NCBI GenBank assembly: GCA_031373255.1
Contig: JANMMJ010000256.1
Span: forward strand, 1-18,134
Direction: 5' to 3'
DNA: 18,134 nt
Source of the DNA: JANMMJ01 sp031373255
GTDB taxonomy: Bacteria > Pseudomonadota > Alphaproteobacteria > Rhizobiales > Aestuariivirgaceae
Part shown: one piece after another, positions 13,998 to 18,134 of the stretch
Layout: every line of letters starts with the position of its first letter
Numbering within the stretch: position 1 is the first letter of the stretch
The notes under the pieces: model-generated
What the model saw: only the letters and a program-made list of their open reading frames with translations
Told to the model about the DNA's origin: nothing
The model's database searches: none
Made by a program: the position numbers and the translations under genes

Positions 13998-15667
13998 CAG
14001 CCGGTGCCTTCCAGCAGCCGGTTGGCCTGCGCCCGCGCTTCATCCGTCACCTTGGCGCCCGACAGCATGCGGGCAATTTCCTCGCGCCGGCTTTGCGCCG
14101 AAAGCTCCTGGACGCGCGTCACCATGCGGTGGCTGCCCACTTCCTCCATTTTCGAGATGAGGAAATGCCGTTCGGCCCGCGCCGCGACTTGCGGCGAATG
14201 CGTGACAGCAAGAACCTGCAAGCCATTCGCCAGCCGCGCCAGCCGCGTTCCGATGGCATCTGCCACTGCGCCACCGACACCGGTATCGATCTCGTCAAAG
14301 ATCAATGTCGGTGCCGAACCCTTCGCCGCCAGCACCACCTTGAGCGCCAGCATGAACCGCGCCAGTTCGCCGCCCGACGCAACCTTCATCAGCGGCGACA
14401 ACGGCGTTCCGGGATTGGCCGCGACCAGAAACTCGACACGATCAAAGCCATTGGGTCCGGGCCTTGTCTCGTCACTGTCGATCTCGGTGGAAAACCGCGC
14501 CTTCTCGAGTTTAAGTGGCGGGAGTTCGGCCATCACCGCCTTGTCAAGTTTGACCGCTGCTTTCTTGCGCTTCTCCGACAGCGCCCGCGCCACCTTTGTA
14601 AAGGCCGCATTGGCCTCTGCCAGAGCGGTTTCCAGCCTTGCCAGTTCCTTGCCGCCATCGGTGAGCGCCTGCAGTTCCTGCTCCATGCGCGCGTGAACAT
14701 CCGCGAGCTGGTTCACCTGGCATTTGTATTTTCGCGCAGCACCACGTAACGCAAACAGCCGTTCGTCGGACCGTTCAAGATCGCGCGGATCGAAGCGGAA
14801 AGCTTTCTGTGCGTCGCCAATCGCCAGTTTGGCGTCGCTCATCTCGGCCAGAAGCCGGTCAAGCGCTGCACATACGTCCTCAAGCCGTCCACCTGCTGCT
14901 TCGCGCCGCCGCTCCAGCTTGCGCAGAGCCGTGCTGATCCGGGCTTCGCCTGTGCCTTCGCTTGAAATTGCGTCTTCAGCTTCGGAAAGGGCACTGGCAA
15001 ATTGCTCGGCATTCATCATTAACTGCCGCGCTTCTGCGAGTTGAGTTTCCTCCTGCGGCTGGGGATCGAGCTTGCGCAGTTCTTCGATGGAATGCTCAAG
15101 ATAATCTCGCTCGGTCTCGGCCTTCGCCATCAGATCGCGCTGAGCCGCAAGCTTCGCATTTGCTTCGCTGAACACGGCCCACAGGCGCGAAACCTCGGCA
15201 GCCTCGCTGTCGAGTCCGGCATGGGCATCGAGAAGCTGGCGATGGATGGCCACATCGACGAGCGCCCGGTCATCGTGCTGGCCATGAATCTCGGCCAGGG
15301 TTCCGGCAATCTGCCGCAGCAGGTTGAGCGACACCGGCTGATCGTTGATCGATGCGCGGCTGGGGCCATCGGCATTCTGAATGCGGCGAATGACCAGCTC
15401 GCCATCGCCATCGATCCCCTGCTCCCTGAGCAACGCGAACACATCGTGAGACTTGGGCAGCGCGAATGCTGCGGTCACCACGCCGCGTTCGGCCCCGGTC
15501 CGCACCAGGCTGGAGTCGCCACGCGCCCCCAGCGCCAGCCCGAGGCTGTCAAGCAGGATTGATTTGCCCGCCCCGGTTTCGCCGGTGAGCACTGTGAGGC
15601 CCTTCTCGAGGCTGATATCAAGCTTCTCGATCAGGACGATGTCGCGAATGGAAAGTGCGGTCAGCAT
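13997..15667 (-). CDS. recN: DNA repair protein RecN
   Basis: The 556-residue product is the SMC-like ATPase RecN of double-strand break repair. It has Walker A GETGAGKS (29-36), IHGQHDD (127-133), a long central coiled coil (about 155-370) and a C-terminal head with the signature VASGGELAR (429-437), Walker B TLIFDEIDTGVGG (454-466) and THSPQVAA (489-496). The frame is open further upstream to 15913 inside bamD, but ATG 15667 gives the conserved N-terminus MLTALSIRDIVLIEKLDI. It follows bamD by 46 nt, and that gap contains a LexA-like repeat and a TATAGT -10-like element, so recN and ligA may have their own damage-inducible promoter. Confidence 0.96.
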   Translation of the reverse strand: MLTALSIRDIVLIEKLDISLEKGLTVLTGETGAGKSILLDSLGLALGARGDSSLVRTGAERGVVTAAFALPKSHDVFALLREQGIDGDGELVIRRIQNADGPSRASINDQPVSLNLLRQIAGTLAEIHGQHDDRALVDVAIHRQLLDAHAGLDSEAAEVSRLWAVFSEANAKLAAQRDLMAKAETERDYLEHSIEELRKLDPQPQEETQLAEARQLMMNAEQFASALSEAEDAISSEGTGEARISTALRKLERRREAAGGRLEDVCAALDRLLAEMSDAKLAIGDAQKAFRFDPRDLERSDERLFALRGAARKYKCQVNQLADVHARMEQELQALTDGGKELARLETALAEANAAFTKVARALSEKRKKAAVKLDKAVMAELPPLKLEKARFSTEIDSDETRPGPNGFDRVEFLVAANPGTPLSPLMKVASGGELARFMLALKVVLAAKGSAPTLIFDEIDTGVGGAVADAIGTRLARLANGLQVLAVTHSPQVAARAERHFLISKMEEVGSHRMVTRVQELSAQSRREEIARMLSGAKVTDEARAQANRLLEGTG

Positions 15668-15682
15668 GGCCAGCACTATAGC

Positions 15683-15697
15683 GAACAAAACCAGAAT
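15683..15697 (-). promoter_or_regulatory. LexA-box-like repeat in front of recN
   Basis: On the minus strand ATTC-N7-GTTC (15697-15683) matches the alphaproteobacterial SOS box GTTC-N7-GTTC at seven of eight fixed positions. Just downstream lies TATAGT (15680-15675), a possible -10 which would place the start of transcription next to the recN ATG. Support is by motif and by the known SOS induction of recN in several bacteria. Confidence 0.35.
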
Positions 15698-15713
15698 CAA
15701 GCCAGAGGCTAGA

Positions 15714-16631
15714 TTACAGCGGTTCCAGGGGATTGAGCGAGCGGAAGGCCCGGCTGATCCAGCTCGACTGGTTCTCCAGCGGCGCCTGGCCATCGCTGGC
15801 CACCAGCGTGTAGGCGTCCTTGTACCACTGGCTGTCCGGGAAATTGTGCCCCAGAACCGCCGCAGCGGTTTGCGCCTCCGAGGTGACGCCAAGCGCCATG
15901 TAGCCTTCGGCAAGGCGGTACAGCGCCTCGGGAACCTGCGCCGTGGTTTGATAGTCGGTCACCACCGTCTTGAAGCGGTTAATGCCGGAAAGATAGGAGC
16001 CGTGGTTCAGGTAGTAGCGGCCCACATCCATTTCCTTGGCGGCAAGATGGTCACGCGCCAGCTGGGCACGCTGGCCGGCATCGACGGCATAGGGGCTCTC
16101 GGGAAAGCGCCGCTGCACTTCCTCGAGGCTTTCGAGAGCCTGCCGGGTGCGCGTCTGATCGCGTTGCACGTCCTTGATCTGCTCGTAGTTGGCCAATGCC
16201 ACCAGATAATACGCGTACGGAGCATCCTTGCCGGCGGGGTGCAGCGTGATGTAGCGGTTCGCGGCATTGATCGAGTCGTCGTAGTCATTGCGCTGGTAAT
16301 AGGCGTAGGCCTGCATGACGATCGATTTCGTCGCCCACTTCGAATAGGGATACTGACGCTCCACTTCGGAGAAATTCTTGGCCGCCGCTTTGTAAGAACC
16401 CGATTGCAGATCGGCGAGGCCGCGATTGTAAAGTGTTGCCACCGGATCTGTCTGGTTGGCGGCAATCATCTCCGGCGTCAGGGCATTGCCCTGGGAATCG
16501 GTTGTGGCAGTGGCCGCCGAGGTTGAGGTATCGCTGCCGCCATCGAGCAGGTCGGACATCTTCGAACAGCCGCCAAGCACCAGGCAAAGACACGCCGCCA
16601 CGCCTAAGCCGCGCAGTTTTCTAACCTGCAT
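15714..16631 (-). CDS. bamD: Outer membrane assembly lipoprotein BamD (ComL/YfiO)
   Basis: The 305-residue lipoprotein belongs to the BAM complex that folds beta-barrel proteins into the outer membrane. The N-terminus is basic, then hydrophobic, ending in a lipobox LGGC with Cys22 as the lipidated residue. After a Ser/Thr-rich spacer come TPR-like repeats (LYNRGLADLQSGSYKAAAKNF, FSEVERQYPYSKWATKSI, YYQRNDYDDSINAANRYI, RRFPESPYAVDAG) typical of BamD. ATG 16631 is chosen; a TTG at 16664 would add 11 residues ahead of the signal sequence. Slightly longer than E. coli BamD (245 residues), as is usual in alphaproteobacteria. It lies directly after ftsZ, where lpxC would normally intervene. Confidence 0.94.
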   Translation of the reverse strand: MQVRKLRGLGVAACLCLVLGGCSKMSDLLDGGSDTSTSAATATTDSQGNALTPEMIAANQTDPVATLYNRGLADLQSGSYKAAAKNFSEVERQYPYSKWATKSIVMQAYAYYQRNDYDDSINAANRYITLHPAGKDAPYAYYLVALANYEQIKDVQRDQTRTRQALESLEEVQRRFPESPYAVDAGQRAQLARDHLAAKEMDVGRYYLNHGSYLSGINRFKTVVTDYQTTAQVPEALYRLAEGYMALGVTSEAQTAAAVLGHNFPDSQWYKDAYTLVASDGQAPLENQSSWISRAFRSLNPLEPL

Positions 16632-16745
16632 TGCGAGTGCCGTCGTCAACACCAAACTATCCAAATCCCACGCCCCACGGGCTCACCACGTCATAACAAC
16701 AAGGGCGCTAAACCGCCAGCACCCGGATTTGTGCCGTTAAAGGCG

Positions 16746-16779
16746 CGAAACCCGGCGGAAGTGTGACCGCCGGGTTTCG
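16746..16779 (-). terminator. Strong hairpin after ftsZ
   Basis: CGAAACCCGGCGG (16746-16758) and CCGCCGGGTTTCG (16767-16779) form a perfect 13-bp stem around an 8-nt loop, 20 bp beyond the ftsZ stop. The following minus-strand sequence has only a short T run (CGCCTTTAAC). It probably ends or attenuates ftsZ transcription before bamD. The remaining 114 bp up to bamD would then hold a bamD promoter, which I could not identify. Confidence 0.75.
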
Positions 16780-16799
16780 AGTTTACTTTGCATTTTCAA

Positions 16800-18134
16800 T
16801 CAGTTGGCTTGGCGCCGCAGGAACGCGGGGATCTCCAGCTGGTCATCGTCGTAGGCCGATTCCGGAGCCGATTGTAGCGGCGGCTGCATGCGCGGCTGAT
16901 GCGCCGGGGCCTGACGCGGCGGTGGGGCCATTTGGGGCTCGCGTTGCGGTGGTGCCATGGGTTCTTCCTTGCGGCCAAGACCAACCGAGGCAAGACGTTC
17001 GAACAGGCCCTTTTTTTTGCGCGCGGCGTGTTCGGCAATGTTTTCAATTCGCGTCTGCTGCTCGGCGATCTGGCGCTGGGCAATCGGCGGAAATTCATCG
17101 ATGGACGGTATGCGCGTTGCGGTCCGCTGGGCGGCCGGACGCTGCTGCACCTGAGCAGCCACGGCAGTCCGCTCTTCTTCGATTACGTCTTCTTCGGAGG
17201 AAATGTAGTGCTGCGCCGGCGGCGGCTGCACAATGGCCCTGGCGGCCATTGGTGCCGGGTGCACCGGCTTTTTCACCGGAATTGTCTGCTTGCCGGTGAA
17301 TCCAAATACTGGCCGGTTGGGCGCTTGCGCCACCTCTCCGGAAACTTCAGCCTCATCCGGCTTCGCGCCCTTGAAAGCTTCAAGCGACAATCCCGTGGCA
17401 ACGACCGATACGCGCATGGTGCCTTCCAGCGCATCGTCGAAAGTCGCTCCGAGAATGATGTTAGCCTCCGGATCCACCTCCTCGCGGATGCGGGTGGCAG
17501 CTTCGTCAACTTCATAGAGGGTCAGGTCCGGACCGCCGGTAATCGAAATCAGCAGTCCGCGGGCGCCGCGCATCGAAACATCATCAAGAAGCGGGTTCGA
17601 GATGGCAGCCTCTGCCGCCTCGATGGCCCGCTTTTCACCGGAGGCCTCTCCGGTGCCCATCATCGCCTTGCCCATTTCGCTCATAATGGCGCGGACATCG
17701 GCGAAGTCGAGATTGATCAATCCTTCCTTGGTCATCAGTTCGGTAATCGAAGCGACACCGGAATACAGCACCTGGTCGGCCATCGCGAAGGCCGCCGCGA
17801 AGGTCGTCTTTTCATTGGCGACGCGGAACAGGTTCTGGTTGGGAATGACGATAAGGGTATCGACGTGCTTGGCGAGCAGCTCGATGCCGCGCTCCGCCGT
17901 TTGCATGCGCCTGACGCCTTCGAAATGGAATGGCTTGGTGACCACGCCGAACGTGAGGATGCCCTGCTCCTTGGCGGCCCGTGCAATGACCGGCGCCGCC
18001 CCCGTGCCTGTGCCACCACCCATGCCGGCGGTAATGAATGCCATGTGCGCACCAGCCAGATGGTCGAGAATTTCCGGAAGCGCTTCCTCGGCAGCGGCAG
18101 CGCCGATTTGCGGCTGCGATCCCGCACCCAGACC
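16800..18134 (-). CDS. ftsZ: Cell division protein FtsZ, C-terminal 444 residues (5' end outside window)
   Basis: The frame enters from the right edge and is already within the GTPase domain: GLGAGSQPQIG (1-11 of the fragment) and the tubulin signature GGGTGTG (39-45). The T7 catalytic loop contains Asn141, Asp143 and Asp146 (NLDFADVR). FtsZ polymerises with GTP into the Z-ring at midcell. The conserved core ends near residue 255; a long Pro/Gln/Ala-rich disordered linker of about 180 residues follows, ending in the C-terminal peptide EIPAFLRRQAN that binds FtsA and other partners. About 70-80 N-terminal residues are missing. A run of eight A on the coding strand (17018-17011) encodes part of RKKKG in the linker. 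Confidence 0.97.
   Translation of the reverse strand, partial: GLGAGSQPQIGAAAAEEALPEILDHLAGAHMAFITAGMGGGTGTGAAPVIARAAKEQGILTFGVVTKPFHFEGVRRMQTAERGIELLAKHVDTLIVIPNQNLFRVANEKTTFAAAFAMADQVLYSGVASITELMTKEGLINLDFADVRAIMSEMGKAMMGTGEASGEKRAIEAAEAAISNPLLDDVSMRGARGLLISITGGPDLTLYEVDEAATRIREEVDPEANIILGATFDDALEGTMRVSVVATGLSLEAFKGAKPDEAEVSGEVAQAPNRPVFGFTGKQTIPVKKPVHPAPMAARAIVQPPPAQHYISSEEDVIEEERTAVAAQVQQRPAAQRTATRIPSIDEFPPIAQRQIAEQQTRIENIAEHAARKKKGLFERLASVGLGRKEEPMAPPQREPQMAPPPRQAPAHQPRMQPPLQSAPESAYDDDQLEIPAFLRRQAN

Noticed and set aside
13266..14696. Plus-strand open frame of 476 codons opposite ligA and recN
   Set aside because: Both underlying genes have full sets of motifs and the antisense product has low-complexity Ser/Ala/Arg stretches with no recognisable domain.
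15453..16526. Plus-strand open frame of 357 codons opposite bamD and recN
   Set aside because: It is the mirror of conserved bamD and recN coding sequence, with no start signal and no known fold.

Overview
The window looks like a chromosomal segment of a GC-rich alphaproteobacterium, probably Hyphomicrobiales (Rhizobiales). The main evidence is the minus-strand block ftsZ - bamD - recN - ligA, the FtsZ with a long linker and a conserved EIPAFLRRQAN-type C-terminus, a rhizobial-type PrmA, and a small DUF1127 protein. No tRNA, rRNA, CRISPR array, transposase or phage gene was recognised. Two genes are cut by the window edges: a MarR-like gene on the left and ftsZ on the right.

Left part (1-4421, minus strand): a probable three-gene operon is transcribed right to left. 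It encodes a redoxin-like/2-oxoglutarate-Fe(II) oxygenase fusion, an MdtD-like MFS exporter and a methylcrotonyl-CoA carboxylase-type carboxyltransferase subunit, with gaps of 16 and 21 nt. It is followed by the start of a MarR-like regulator that sits beside a symmetric, possibly bidirectional promoter. The biotin-carrying partner subunit of the carboxylase is not in the window.

Middle part (4522-10064): prmA (plus strand) ends in a strong 15-bp hairpin shared with the convergent DUF1127 gene. A 483-bp AT-rich intergenic region then separates the DUF1127 gene from a divergent secreted 5'-nucleotidase-type metallophosphoesterase. That region holds a LysR-type palindrome, a PHO-box-like direct repeat and a 9-bp inverted repeat, so phosphate control of this pair is plausible but unproven. 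Next comes a compact minus-strand ABC importer operon (binding protein, permease, ATPase) of the SsuABC/TauABC type with unknown substrate. Its ATPase gene overlaps the nucleotidase gene tail to tail.

Right part (10065-18134): pepP (plus strand, Xaa-Pro aminopeptidase) converges on the cell division, envelope and DNA-repair block ftsZ > bamD > recN > ligA. The recN stop and ligA start overlap by one base. The lpxC gene usually found between ftsZ and bamD in rhizobia is missing here.

Most of the window is ordinary conserved sequence. The more unusual points are the cysteine-less redoxin/oxygenase fusion, the absent lpxC, the regulatory region between the DUF1127 gene and the nucleotidase, and the symmetric promoter at the left edge. 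I found no clear evidence of a wholly new multi-gene system.
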